From Actinacidiphila paucisporea (GTDB lineage: Bacteria; Actinomycetota; Actinomycetes; Streptomycetales; Streptomycetaceae): DNA of 64,000 nucleotides. The stretch is taken from contig NZ_FRBI01000027.1 of NCBI RefSeq assembly GCF_900142575.1, positions 45,066 to 109,065 of the forward strand. Reading direction: 5' to 3'. A program made the position numbers and the translations under genes. Below, piece by piece: positions 35,967 to 44,524 of this stretch (its first letter is position 1; each line of letters opens with the position of its first letter). The notes under the pieces are model-generated. The model searched no databases. It saw nothing but the letters and a program-made list of their open reading frames with translations, and was not told where the DNA came from.

Positions 35967-36737
35967 ATGCCTCCTTCCGAAAACCCGCTCCCCGATATCG
36001 CGGTCGGCCGCCACCCCGACTTCGGCATCGTTGCCACCAACCCCAAACGCCTCGCCGCGAGCGCCTGGATGCTCCGCGGCCTCGACTTCCACCCCGTCCC
36101 CGGCCACCCCCACCTGTACGCGCTGGCCGATCAGGAGCGCGACGGACCGGGCCGTGCCATCCGCGCCCTCGCCCTCCTGCGCCGGGCCAACTACCGCGTC
36201 GAGGTCGACGCCGAGTTCGACACCTTCCCCGCAGCCCCGGGACCGGTTCCCGCCGCCACCGTGTCCCAGCGTGTCGAGCCCGACGTCGCGTTCGCCGACC
36301 ATCCCCGGCTCGGCGTCATCGCCGCCACCACCGACGGCGCAGTCGCCGGCGGGCAGCTCCTCGAAGAGCACGGCTGGCGGCGCCACCCCAGCCTGGACAT
36401 CTACGTGCTGCCACCCGCCACCGGGCGCTACCAGGCGCTCGACCAGGTCGCCCAGGCCACCGTCGCGATGCACCGTGCCGACCTCCACGTGGCCGTGCAG
36501 CCGGCCCTCGCCCGGGATGTCACCGCGCGGCGTCCGCCCGCGCCGACCAGGCCGGCGCCCCGGGAACGCAGCCCGGACGCCGCCGAGCGCCGGTTGCCCT
36601 CCCTGAGTGCTGCCGCGCTGGCCGCCAGTCCCGTCCGCGCCGACCTGCCCGGCACACCCCCGGTCCCCGAACCCGCCGCCCCCGCCCCGGGCCCCCGGCC
36701 GGTGGACACGCGCGTGGCGTTCTCCCGCACCCGCTGA
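35967..36737 (+). CDS. Hypothetical protein with two tandem copies of the repeated module
   Basis: The product has 256 residues. Residues about 8-85 and 98-175 are an internal duplication: DIAVGRHPDFGIVATN / DVAFADHPRLGVIAAT begin the copies, and NYRVEVDAEFD / DLHVAVQPALA end them. Each copy also matches the module in the proteins at 34426, 41934 and 45783. A Pro-rich linker follows and the protein ends TRVAFSRTR, a short form of the shared tail. The ATG at 35967 follows GGATCCGCC. No function is known; the beta-alpha-beta pattern would suit a small binding domain. Confidence 0.65.
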   Translation: MPPSENPLPDIAVGRHPDFGIVATNPKRLAASAWMLRGLDFHPVPGHPHLYALADQERDGPGRAIRALALLRRANYRVEVDAEFDTFPAAPGPVPAATVSQRVEPDVAFADHPRLGVIAATTDGAVAGGQLLEEHGWRRHPSLDIYVLPPATGRYQALDQVAQATVAMHRADLHVAVQPALARDVTARRPPAPTRPAPRERSPDAAERRLPSLSAAALAASPVRADLPGTPPVPEPAAPAPGPRPVDTRVAFSRTR

Positions 36738-36974
36738 CGACTACCGCGAAGGAACAGCTCTCATGGCCGTTGTCGGTACTCCCGGCTATCAGAACGTGCG
36801 GAAAGGCGAGTCAGGTAGCTGCGGGGCGGTGAGGCCCGCCCCGGAGCACGTCGGCAGTCATTGCCCATCGTTCGTGGTCCAGCCACGCACCGTTGATGCG
36901 CTAAAAACTCCGGGCCCTCCTCGCCTTCGCCCAACACCCCACCACTTCCCGCCACCACCGATAGGAGATCCGCC

Positions 36975-37357
36975 GTGCCCGACGCACCAGCAGAGCCGTT
37001 CATGACGATCCGGCACGCCATCACCGGGGAGATCACCACCACCGGCTACAACGCCGCCGCCCGGCGGATCCTGCTCCAGGACGGCTTCGAAGAGGCTCCA
37101 GGCTGCGCCTGCCGAGCGACGGAACCCGGTACGGAGCGGACGCACGGGCCTGCTCGACAGCCAGCGAGCTGCTCGTCGCCGGCCATCCCCTGCCCCTGGA
37201 CCGAGCCGAGGGTCGGCCGGTGAGCGCCGACGGTACGCCCCGGTTGGCCCGGTCGCCGATGTCGGCACAGTCCGTGATCCGCTCCGCGACCGGCCAGCCT
37301 CTCCAGCCCACGCCAACCCCGCCCGTCCCCGTGCCTGTTGAAGGAGCCTCGTTGTGA
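36975..37357 (+). pseudogene. Hypothetical gene with frameshift; partial copy of the repeated module
   Basis: The first frame (GTG at 36975, preceded by TAGGAGATC) encodes MPDAPAEPFMTIRHAITGEI and ARRILLQDGFEEAPG. Near 37096-37103 the protein-like signal moves to another frame (SRLRLPSDGTRYGADARA, then ELLVAGHPLPLDRAEGR). That frame ends at 37357, where its TGA overlaps the GTG of the ATPase gene. The join reproduces the L..xGF....R.RLP pattern of the module in the 41934 protein. A one-base indel explains the break; it may be decay or a read error. Confidence 0.5.
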
Positions 37358-38559
37358 CCACACCCGGACCGCCTACCAGTCCAGCGCGCACCAAGGGCGG
37401 CGAACTACGGGCCAAGGTGGCCCGACTGCTGGCCGACCGGCCGGCAGATGCGCTCACCATCGGGGGCATGGCCCGGCAGCTGGGCCACTCCCACGGCGCC
37501 GTCCGCAACGCCGCCCTCACCCTGGTGCGACGCGGCGAGGCCGACCAGGGCGGAAGCGGACAGCCGGAGTTCCGTGCGAATGCGAAGACAGCCGCAGCCG
37601 CGCAGACCGCTGTGATCAGCCCGCCGGGCACCCACTCTTCCCGCGCTCAGGCGGCCACGGCCCGCACGACCATTCCCGCAGCAGCCACGCCGAAGCAGAC
37701 CGGCCCGATCCGTCGCGCGGGGGGTCAGCTCTACCACCCCCGGGAGCTGGCCGATCTGCCCGACGTCGAGGCGTTGAACCGCCTGCGCGATGCCGACGTG
37801 CCGGTGTTGCTCTACGGCCCTCCGGGCACCGGCAAGACGAGTCTGGTCGAGGCCGCGTTCCCGGACCTGCTCACCGTCGCCGGGGACGGCGACACCACGG
37901 TCGGCGACCTGATCGGCGAGTACACGCAAGGAGACAGCGGCGGCTACGTCTTCCAGTACGGTCCGCTGGTCACCGCGATGACCGAGGGCCGCGCCCTGCT
38001 GATCGACGATGCCACCTTGATCTCACCGAAGGTGTTGGCGGCGCTGTATCCCGCGATGGACGGGCGCAGGCAGATCCAGGTCAAGGCCCACAAGGGCGAG
38101 ACCATCAAGGCCGAGCCGGGCTTCTACGTGGTGGCGGGCCACAATCCCGGCGTCCACGGCGCGGTGTTGACGGAGGCGCTCGCGAGCCGGTTCAGCGTGC
38201 AGATCCAGATCGGCACCGACTATGACCTCGCCCTGGCGCTGAAGATCGATGCCCGGGTGGTCAGGGTCGCCCGACACCTCGCCCACCAGGTCGAACTCGG
38301 CGAGCTAGGCTGGGCCCCCCAGCTGCGAGAGCTGCTCAGCTATCAGAAGACCGAGGCCGTCCTGGGCACCCAGGCCGCGCTCGCGAACCTGGTCGGCATC
38401 GCTCCTGCGGAGGATCGCGACGCCGTCGCCGACGCCGTCACGAAGACTGCCGGCGTCAAGAAGATCGCGCCTCTCACCCTCGGCAAGCAGCTCCCCGCCT
38501 CGGCCGTCCGGCAGCCCCCGGGCAGCACCGTCTCCGCGCACCAGGGCCGCTCGCGATGA
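37354..38559 (+). CDS. MoxR/CbbQ-type AAA+ ATPase with N-terminal winged-helix-like segment
   Basis: The product has 401 residues. Residues 12-70 look like a small winged helix (ELRAKVARLLADRP, IGGMARQLGHSHGAVRNAAL). The AAA+ core has Walker A LLYGPPGTGKTS (about 151-162) and Walker B ALLIDDATLI (about 213-222), where the usual Glu of DE is Asp, then sensor-like VVAGHNPGV and SRFSVQI. MoxR ATPases act as chaperones that load or activate partner proteins with von Willebrand A domains, and exactly such a gene follows with ATGA overlap. The C-terminus (AHQGRSR) again ends R-x-R. GTG start at 37354. Confidence 0.85.
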   Translation: MTTPGPPTSPARTKGGELRAKVARLLADRPADALTIGGMARQLGHSHGAVRNAALTLVRRGEADQGGSGQPEFRANAKTAAAAQTAVISPPGTHSSRAQAATARTTIPAAATPKQTGPIRRAGGQLYHPRELADLPDVEALNRLRDADVPVLLYGPPGTGKTSLVEAAFPDLLTVAGDGDTTVGDLIGEYTQGDSGGYVFQYGPLVTAMTEGRALLIDDATLISPKVLAALYPAMDGRRQIQVKAHKGETIKAEPGFYVVAGHNPGVHGAVLTEALASRFSVQIQIGTDYDLALALKIDARVVRVARHLAHQVELGELGWAPQLRELLSYQKTEAVLGTQAALANLVGIAPAEDRDAVADAVTKTAGVKKIAPLTLGKQLPASAVRQPPGSTVSAHQGRSR

Positions 38560-40355
38560 GCGCCCACCACCACGTCCAGTCCCCCGCCACCGCCCGGGAC
38601 GACGACGTCGATCTCGCGCGCTGGGAGGACGACGGCGCCCCGCCCGCGCAGCCCCGTTCCTCCCCGGCCGCGTGGCTGCGTGTGGGAGCCGAACTCGGCG
38701 ATCGGCTGGTCGCGCTCTCCGGCCGCCAGGACCTCCTCGTCACCTGCCGTCCCGGCACGCGCAGCGGCGCACCGGCCGCGTTCTTCCCCACCCTCGGCGA
38801 GGTCGAGCTCGACGCCGGCCTGTTCGCCCCGCTCCAACCCCACGAGATCCATCCGCGGATCGTGGGGGACGAGGAGCACTATCCGGCCGCCTGGGGGGTG
38901 TTCGTCCACGAGGCCGCGCATGCGGCCCACTCCGTGTGGACACCGCCTGCCGGAGCGGACCCCCGTGTCGTCGAGGCCGCGCTCCTGCTGGAGGAGAGCC
39001 GTGTCGAAGGCGCACACCTGATCACGCGGCCCACGGACCGCACGTACCTGCGCACCAGTGCCCGGACCCTGGTCATGCCCGACATCGCCCACCCCACCCT
39101 CCAGGGCATCGAGCACGCCGCCGGCGTGGCGGCCCTGATCCTCGGCCGCCGTGGCGTCGGCATCCTGGAGGCCGGCGAGACCCGGGCCGTCGCCGATCTG
39201 TGCGAAAAGGTGCTGGGCTCAGACCTGCTGGCCACCCTCACCCGCATCTGGAGCGCAGCCCACCAGTGCGCCGACCACGACGCCACGACCATGCTCGCGC
39301 ACGCTCAACAATGGTGCGACGCTCTGGACGCCGCGGCCCCCGCCCTGCCCGTGCCGGAGAACCTCACCGATCTGCTGTCCGGCGCCGTGGGGGTCGTCAT
39401 GGACAGTGCGGCCGCCACCGACGCCGCCGACCTCGCGGCACAGGCCGCAGCGGCCAACGCCACGGCCGCGCAGTCCAAGGCGCAGGCTCAGGACCGCGCC
39501 CAGCGGGCCGGCCAGCGACGCAAAGCCGCAGCCACCGCCAAGAGCGTCTTCAACACCCGTGGCACCACCGTCAACCCCGACGGCACACCGGCGCCCTACG
39601 GCAACCCGGTCACCGGCACCCGCAGGCCCACCGCCGCCGAGCAGAGCGCCGCCGCGCGCCTGAGCCGCGCCCTGCGTGCCGCCGCCTACCGCGAGCGGAC
39701 CGAGGAGCGGACCACCAGCCCCACCCCGCCCGGCCGCCTCAACATGCGCGCGGCCCTCGCCCGCGACGCTCAGCGCGCGGCCGGGTCGGTCCCCACCGCG
39801 GAACCCTTCACCCACACCCGCCGCCGGAATACCCCCACCCCACCCCTGCGTGTGGGGATCGCCGTCGACGTCTCCGGCTCCATGCGTGCCGCCTGCGCGC
39901 CCGTCGCGTCCGCTGCCTGGATCGTGGCACGCGCAGCAGCCCTGACCGACCCCGACTCCCTCACCGCCACCATCGCCTACGACCAGCACCTGACCGCATT
40001 GACTCGGCCCACCCACCGGGCACCGGAGCGCGTGACGACGTTCGATGCCAACGGCGGCCACCACAACCTCGGCGACGCCATCGACGCACTCGACCACGGC
40101 CTCGAACTCAGCCGCCCCGGCGCCGGCCGCCTCCTCGTGATCGTCACTGACGCCCGGTACGGCAGCGACGAAACCGCTCAAGCCGTCACCCGCGTCAAGC
40201 AGCTCACGACCGCCGGCTGCGCCGTACTCCAGCTCACCCTCACCGCGGAGTCCCGTCACCTGCCGGGGACCACCCTGCTGCACCTGACCCAGCCCTCCAG
40301 CGCTCCCGCCGCCATCGCCACGGCGGCCACAGACGCTATTCGCAGGACCCGCTGA
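38556..40355 (+). CDS. VWA-domain protein with N-terminal metallopeptidase-like domain (DUF2201-type), MoxR partner
   Basis: The product has 599 residues. The N-terminal half contains VFVHEAAHAAHS (HExxH zinc-protease signature, about 115-126), followed downstream by LLLEESRVEGAH, which could supply the third ligand. The C-terminal quarter is a von Willebrand A domain with the metal-binding MIDAS motif VDVSGSM (about 437-443) and LVIVTDARYGSD. A low-complexity Ala-rich helix lies between. This matches the MoxR plus DUF2201/VWA pairs known from many genomes, which I recall as putative metallopeptidase complexes. Targets are unknown. It is translationally coupled to the ATPase and ends AIRRTR. 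Confidence 0.8.
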   Translation: MSAHHHVQSPATARDDDVDLARWEDDGAPPAQPRSSPAAWLRVGAELGDRLVALSGRQDLLVTCRPGTRSGAPAAFFPTLGEVELDAGLFAPLQPHEIHPRIVGDEEHYPAAWGVFVHEAAHAAHSVWTPPAGADPRVVEAALLLEESRVEGAHLITRPTDRTYLRTSARTLVMPDIAHPTLQGIEHAAGVAALILGRRGVGILEAGETRAVADLCEKVLGSDLLATLTRIWSAAHQCADHDATTMLAHAQQWCDALDAAAPALPVPENLTDLLSGAVGVVMDSAAATDAADLAAQAAAANATAAQSKAQAQDRAQRAGQRRKAAATAKSVFNTRGTTVNPDGTPAPYGNPVTGTRRPTAAEQSAAARLSRALRAAAYRERTEERTTSPTPPGRLNMRAALARDAQRAAGSVPTAEPFTHTRRRNTPTPPLRVGIAVDVSGSMRAACAPVASAAWIVARAAALTDPDSLTATIAYDQHLTALTRPTHRAPERVTTFDANGGHHNLGDAIDALDHGLELSRPGAGRLLVIVTDARYGSDETAQAVTRVKQLTTAGCAVLQLTLTAESRHLPGTTLLHLTQPSSAPAAIATAATDAIRRTR

Positions 40356-40428
40356 GACGGCGCAGAGGGCGGAAGCGTCCCCGAGACCACCGCAAAGCAC
40401 TCCAGACCACCTCCGTCCGCCGCATGAA

Positions 40429-40447
40429 TCGTGCATCTGATGCACGA
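40429..40447. promoter_or_regulatory. Perfect palindrome, possible operator or recombinase site
   Basis: TCGTGCATC and GATGCACGA (9-bp arms) flank a single T, 54 bp before the gene at 40501. Just upstream, CACTCCAGACCA (40398-40409) is identical to 31287-31298 at the integrase start, which also has GATGCA repeats. This may be a shared regulator or recombinase binding site. Confidence 0.5.
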
Positions 40448-40500
40448 CCCTCCGCAACGACGCAGGCCACCACCCCAACCGCCAACGAAAGGCACTCGAT

Positions 40501-41055
40501 ATGAAGCCCCAGACCAGCAGCCCGACCTCGAATGTAAACCCCATCAAACGGAATTCCCCGGGGGTCAAAACGATTTACCAGATCACGCATTCCTGCGGAC
40601 ATATGGCCGAGCGGGACCTCGGCGGCCGGCGGGCCGACGAGCGCGCAGGGTTCGCACGCTGGCTGACCGAGCGCCCGTGCACCGAATGCTGGAAGGACGC
40701 CCACCAGAGCGACGCCGCAAGCACGCGGGAGTGGCTGGAGACCAAGCGCGCCGAGGAACAGGCCGAGTCCGAAGCCTGGTCAGCGCGGTACCGGATGCCA
40801 CCGCTGGAGGGCACCGAGCGCGCGGTCGCCTGGGGTGTCCGCTGCCGGCATCAGATCCTGGCCGCCGCCTACGCCGCCCTCGTCATCGAGGGCGACATCA
40901 TCGAGGCGGAATGGGAGGCCACGGAGGACAAGGCGCGTACCGTCACCCGCGCAGGTTGGTGGATCGACCAGCGCTCCTCCGAGCCGGGTGATCTCGCCGA
41001 GCTGCTCGACGCGGCAACCGACGCCGACCGCCCGACCGAGAACCCGTATTTCTGA
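40501..41055 (+). CDS. Hypothetical protein with CGH...CxxC zinc-like motif
   Basis: The product has 184 residues. An N-terminal zinc-like site (THSCGHMAERDL, then RPCTECWKD) is followed by a charged helix and a C-terminal helical domain (RCRHQILAAAYAALVIEGD). Similar proteins are common on Streptomyces plasmids as I recall, without known function. CGAAAGGCAC precedes the ATG. It stands alone between the palindrome at 40429 and a terminator, so it may be separately regulated. Confidence 0.65.
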   Translation: MKPQTSSPTSNVNPIKRNSPGVKTIYQITHSCGHMAERDLGGRRADERAGFARWLTERPCTECWKDAHQSDAASTREWLETKRAEEQAESEAWSARYRMPPLEGTERAVAWGVRCRHQILAAAYAALVIEGDIIEAEWEATEDKARTVTRAGWWIDQRSSEPGDLAELLDAATDADRPTENPYF

Positions 41056-41062
41056 CCCGCTC

Positions 41063-41090
41063 TGGTGCCCCGCCTCGGGGCGGGGCGCCA
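41063..41090. terminator. Hairpin terminator between convergent genes
   Basis: TGGTGCCCCGCC (41063-41074) pairs with GGCGGGGCGCCA (41079-41090), one G-T pair, around a 4-base TCGG loop. It lies right after the 40501 gene and before the convergent HNH gene. No T-run follows, as is usual in Streptomyces. Confidence 0.75.
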
Positions 41091-41199
41091 GGCGCCGCCG
41101 ACGCTCGTGATCACGGCTGTATCCGGTGGGGCCTTCCGGCCTCTCCAGCAACGCCAGCGAGGACATTCGGTGTCCGGCCGCGAGCCCCGGTCGGCGCTT

Positions 41200-41739
41200 T
41201 CACACGGTCTCGTCGGCAGGAATCTCTTCGAAGAGCCGTCCGAAATACTTGCGCGTGATCCTCATGCGCTTGGGAGGCGGTTTGGGCCAGCCCTCCTCTC
41301 GGGCCTTGTCCGCCCACCTCTGCGCCCAGCCACGCCATAGGTACGCCGGATCGTTCTTCTTGAGCCTCCAGAAGTGCTCGAAGAACCAGTCGCGACGCGC
41401 TTCATCCTCAAGCTCAGCCTTGACCCCTTCGATGCGCGCTATCACTTCGTCGAAGTCGTTGTCGAGTCTTTCACGCATCCACCAGATGCCCTTGTCTCCA
41501 TGGGGGTACGGACTCGCCTCCGCAGCATGGCGCAGATATGCAAGCTCCGCCACCCACGCAAGTACCCCTTTGGCGCTCTTATTGACGTTACAGGGCTCAC
41601 AGGCCGGCACGAGATTGAGCCAGTGCTCCGACCCGCGGCCCTTGAACGGCACAACATGGTCAACCACTTGCGACTCGGCGTGATCGCAGTAGACACAGCG
41701 CCCCATATTGGCGATCAACACCATCAGCCTGATCCACAT
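41200..41739 (-). CDS. HNH endonuclease
   Basis: The product has 179 residues. The HNH core is complete: CVYCDHAES, VVDHVVPFKGRG (first His), HWLNLVPACEPCNVNKSAK (Asn, Cys pair, final Lys), giving a zinc-stabilised beta-beta-alpha metal nuclease. The remaining helical part (WMRERLDNDFDEVIARIEG; WFFEHFWRLKK) is not assigned. The ATG at 41739 (MWIRLMVLIAN) is preferred; the frame is open to 41895, where an earlier start would add an unlikely Arg-rich stretch. It is the only minus-strand gene in the 33-60 kb array and is probably a separate insertion. It may be a homing or defence nuclease. Confidence 0.8.
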   Translation of the reverse strand: MWIRLMVLIANMGRCVYCDHAESQVVDHVVPFKGRGSEHWLNLVPACEPCNVNKSAKGVLAWVAELAYLRHAAEASPYPHGDKGIWWMRERLDNDFDEVIARIEGVKAELEDEARRDWFFEHFWRLKKNDPAYLWRGWAQRWADKAREEGWPKPPPKRMRITRKYFGRLFEEIPADETV

Positions 41740-41933
41740 TTCCTGCTTCTTGCGGCTCAACAGCCCTCCCCCTGCTCCCAGAAACCGTAGCGGGCACCAC
41801 TGACAGCGGAGGACAGGGCGCTGGCTTCTATCACCGGTTTCCGGACGGGCCAAATCGCGGATCGCGCGGATTCTCTCTCCCGGTAGCCCATCCACGGGCT
41901 CGTTCTTTCGCTTCGCCCGGAGAGGTCAACGCC

Positions 41934-43169
41934 GTGATCGCCCACCTTCAGCGCGCCAGCAACACCGCCGGTCTGCTCGCCTACCTCTACGGGCCGGGCG
42001 AGCGCGGCGACCAGAGCAACCCCCGCGTGGTGGGCGGTGACTGCCACGGCGCTCCGATCGGCCTGCTCACCCACGCCGACACCCTGCCCTACCTGTCCCA
42101 CGCCCTGGACGCGCCCGTCGAGCGCCTCGGCACCCGCGCACCGGAGCGGCCGGTGTGGGTCTGCTCGGTCCGCTCCGATCCTCGCCAACGCGATCTGTCC
42201 GACGCCCAGTGGGCCAAGGTCGCCCGCCGGGTCGCAGCGGTCACCGTCGCGCCCGGCGGCGATCCAGACGCCTGCCGCTGGATCGCCCTGCGCAACCAGC
42301 CCCGCCAGGTGCACGTGGTGGCGACCCTCGCCCGCGAGGACGGCCGTCTCCACAACGCCTACCGCGACGCCTTCCGCCTGCAGACCGAGTGCCGGCGCAT
42401 CGCCGCCGAACTCGGCCACCTGCCGACCACTCCCCAGCCCACGACCCCCGTACCGGAGAAGTCGATGCCCATCACCGTCACCATCGCCGCCGAGCCGAGC
42501 GGCAGCGTCGTCGCCCGTGGTGGCGACAGCCTCGCCAAATCTCTCCTCAACCACGCCGGATTCGCCTACGCCAACGACTGGCACGGCCCCCGCCACCGCC
42601 TGCCGACCTCCATGGGACGGGAGCAGCAGGCGGCCGTCGCCTCCCACGCCGCGCAGATGCTCCGCGCCGCCCGGTACGCCGTCGACCTCGACCCCGCTCT
42701 CGACACCGCTCCTGCCGACCCGCAGTCCCTCGGCGGCCAGATCCTGGCCATCATCGACCGGATCCGGGGCGCCCAGAGCGGTGCCGAGCTGGCAGGCGCG
42801 CTCGACCCGCTCCTTCACGGCGAGTACGGCGTGGTGGAGCGGGTGCGGGAGGCGCTGGAGGCGGCCGGGGAGCAGATCAACCTGGACGACGAGGCGCACC
42901 AGCTCGCCGACCGGTTCGGGTTCGCCTCCGAGTTCATCACCGCAGCGCAGGGCGAACTCCTCGGCGCGGATGAGGAACTGCGCCGGATCGCTGTCCCCGC
43001 GCACGAGCACGCAGCGGCGCGGTCGGCTGCGGTGTACGACGCTCGCAGCGCCGCGCTGGCGACCTCGCCCGCAGCAGCCCAGGCGTCGGCGGGGAACTCT
43101 ATCCCCTCGGTGTCGGCCGTGGCGCCGCCCGCCGGCCCGGTGCGCGACTCCGCTCCCCGGACCCGGTGA
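41934..43169 (+). CDS. Relaxase/mobilization-like protein with altered metal site, fused to cargo domains
   Basis: The product has 411 residues. The first 165 match actinobacterial relaxases as I remember them: start MIAHLQRASNTAGLLAYLYG, then RPVWVCSVRSDP, DAQWAKVARRV and QVHVVATLAREDG. In typical members these read WHCSVR and DHIHIVATLAR; here two of those His are Val and Gln, so metal-dependent nicking is doubtful. The second half carries the repeated module (SLLNHAGFAYANDWHGPRHR ... YAVDLDPALD) and the helical domain shared with 34426. The tail (ARSAALATSPAAAQASAGNS) ends PRTR. The GTG at 41934 follows GGAGAGG. It may be a DNA-binding transfer factor or a translocated protein. Confidence 0.65.
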   Translation: MIAHLQRASNTAGLLAYLYGPGERGDQSNPRVVGGDCHGAPIGLLTHADTLPYLSHALDAPVERLGTRAPERPVWVCSVRSDPRQRDLSDAQWAKVARRVAAVTVAPGGDPDACRWIALRNQPRQVHVVATLAREDGRLHNAYRDAFRLQTECRRIAAELGHLPTTPQPTTPVPEKSMPITVTIAAEPSGSVVARGGDSLAKSLLNHAGFAYANDWHGPRHRLPTSMGREQQAAVASHAAQMLRAARYAVDLDPALDTAPADPQSLGGQILAIIDRIRGAQSGAELAGALDPLLHGEYGVVERVREALEAAGEQINLDDEAHQLADRFGFASEFITAAQGELLGADEELRRIAVPAHEHAAARSAAVYDARSAALATSPAAAQASAGNSIPSVSAVAPPAGPVRDSAPRTR

Positions 43170-43175
43170 CCGGGG

Positions 43176-44447
43176 ATGCGCTCCATGCCCGACCTCCGCC
43201 GCTCCGGCAGCCTGACGCTGCTGTACCTCATGCGGGCCGCCGACGCCCTGGCCAGCACCACCGCCACCTATGCCATCCCGCTGCTGGTGCTGATCACCAC
43301 CGGCTCCACCGCCCTGACCGGCATCGCCTTCCTGCTGGAATGGACACCGCGCCTGGCAGCCTTCACCTTCGCCGGTGCCCTGGCCGACCGCTTCGGCGCC
43401 GCCCGCGCCTTCCGCATCACGAACTTCGCCCGTGCCATCCTGGTCGCCCTGGCTGCCGCACTGCTGACCGCCCTGCCCAGTGCCGGAGCCGCGACAACAA
43501 CGGTTGTCCTGGTGTTCGGAGCCGTGTCCGGGCTGCTGGCGGAAGTCTCCTTCGTCGCGGTGGAGACCCTCGCCGCCGAAGCCGGCCGCCGTCTGGACGT
43601 CGAGGTACATCGTCTGCAGGCCGCGCAAACCGGCATCGACCAAGGCGCCGTACTCGTCGGCCCGCTGCTGGGCGGTCTCCTGCTGCTGGCCGGCCCGAGC
43701 GTCCTGCTGGCCGTGGTCGCGCTGTTGGCGATGACCGCAGCCGCCGCCACGCAGGACGACAGCGTCCCGGAGGAGGGACACCGTGCGCCGAGCAGCCTGG
43801 TCACCGGATGGCGGACCCTGCGCCGGACTCCGGCACTGGCCTGGCTGATCGGCGGACTCGCCGCCTCCAATCTGGCCAGCGGAGTGCTCCAGGCAGCAGC
43901 CCCGATCACCGTCATCCACCGCTTCCATTACTCCACCGCCGACGTCGGCGCGGTGTGGAGCGCCGCAGCCGTCGCCTCCCTGCTCACCGTGATCGCTGCC
44001 CGGAGGGCCATCGACCGCTGGTCAGTGTGGCCGATCGGCGCCGTGTCCGCCGCCGTATCCACCGCAGCCTGCCTCGGCGTCGCCCTCGCACCCGGCTTCC
44101 CCGCCTACACCGCCGCTGTCGCGGTGCTGATGGCCGCCGAAGGCGCACTCACCGTCGTCCTGCGCACCCTGCGCGCCCGCCTCATCCCACCCACCGCGTT
44201 CGGCTCCACCCTTGCGGTGACGATCATCTTGGTGCTGCTGCCACTGCCAGTCGCCGGCGCCCTGGTCGCGGCAGTGCCAGCCACGGGTCTTCCGCACCTG
44301 CTGCTGGCCTGCGCCCTGCTCCAAGGCCTGGTACTCGCCGCGTGCTTCGCCGGCCTGCGGCGCCACCGCACCGCCTGCGAAGCACCGCCCCCACAGGTAC
44401 TCGCAGCGCACCGCACTGACGCGGTCCAGCCGGCGGACGCCTCGTGA
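43176..44447 (+). CDS. MFS transporter, probable exporter
   Basis: The product has 423 residues with about 11-12 hydrophobic helices and the MFS loop 2-3 motif (GALADRFGAARAFRITNFAR). Its layout (small, no large soluble domains) fits drug or peptide exporters of the major facilitator superfamily. The ATG at 43176 lies 6 bp after the relaxase-like gene, and the next gene encodes an ATP-grasp ligase, so the two likely form an export and synthesis pair within the transfer operon. The substrate cannot be read from sequence. An alternative start is the ATG at 43185. Confidence 0.85.
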   Translation: MRSMPDLRRSGSLTLLYLMRAADALASTTATYAIPLLVLITTGSTALTGIAFLLEWTPRLAAFTFAGALADRFGAARAFRITNFARAILVALAAALLTALPSAGAATTTVVLVFGAVSGLLAEVSFVAVETLAAEAGRRLDVEVHRLQAAQTGIDQGAVLVGPLLGGLLLLAGPSVLLAVVALLAMTAAAATQDDSVPEEGHRAPSSLVTGWRTLRRTPALAWLIGGLAASNLASGVLQAAAPITVIHRFHYSTADVGAVWSAAAVASLLTVIAARRAIDRWSVWPIGAVSAAVSTAACLGVALAPGFPAYTAAVAVLMAAEGALTVVLRTLRARLIPPTAFGSTLAVTIILVLLPLPVAGALVAAVPATGLPHLLLACALLQGLVLAACFAGLRRHRTACEAPPPQVLAAHRTDAVQPADAS

Positions 44448-44524
44448 CCACCACCGTCCCGAATCCAAGCCCCGTTGCCCTGTGCCTTGTCTTTGTCCAA
44501 CTCCCGCCTTCTGGAGGATTTCCC

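Noticed and set aside
36763..37005. 80-residue plus-strand ORF starting MAVVGTPGYQNV
   Set aside because: It has a fair ribosome site, but after 15 residues it becomes Pro/Arg-rich noise and overlaps the better-supported gene at 36975.
44444..44524. Longer N-terminus for the ATP-grasp ligase from GTG 44444
   Set aside because: The extra 27 residues are not conserved-looking, and GGAGGAT sits right before ATG 44525.
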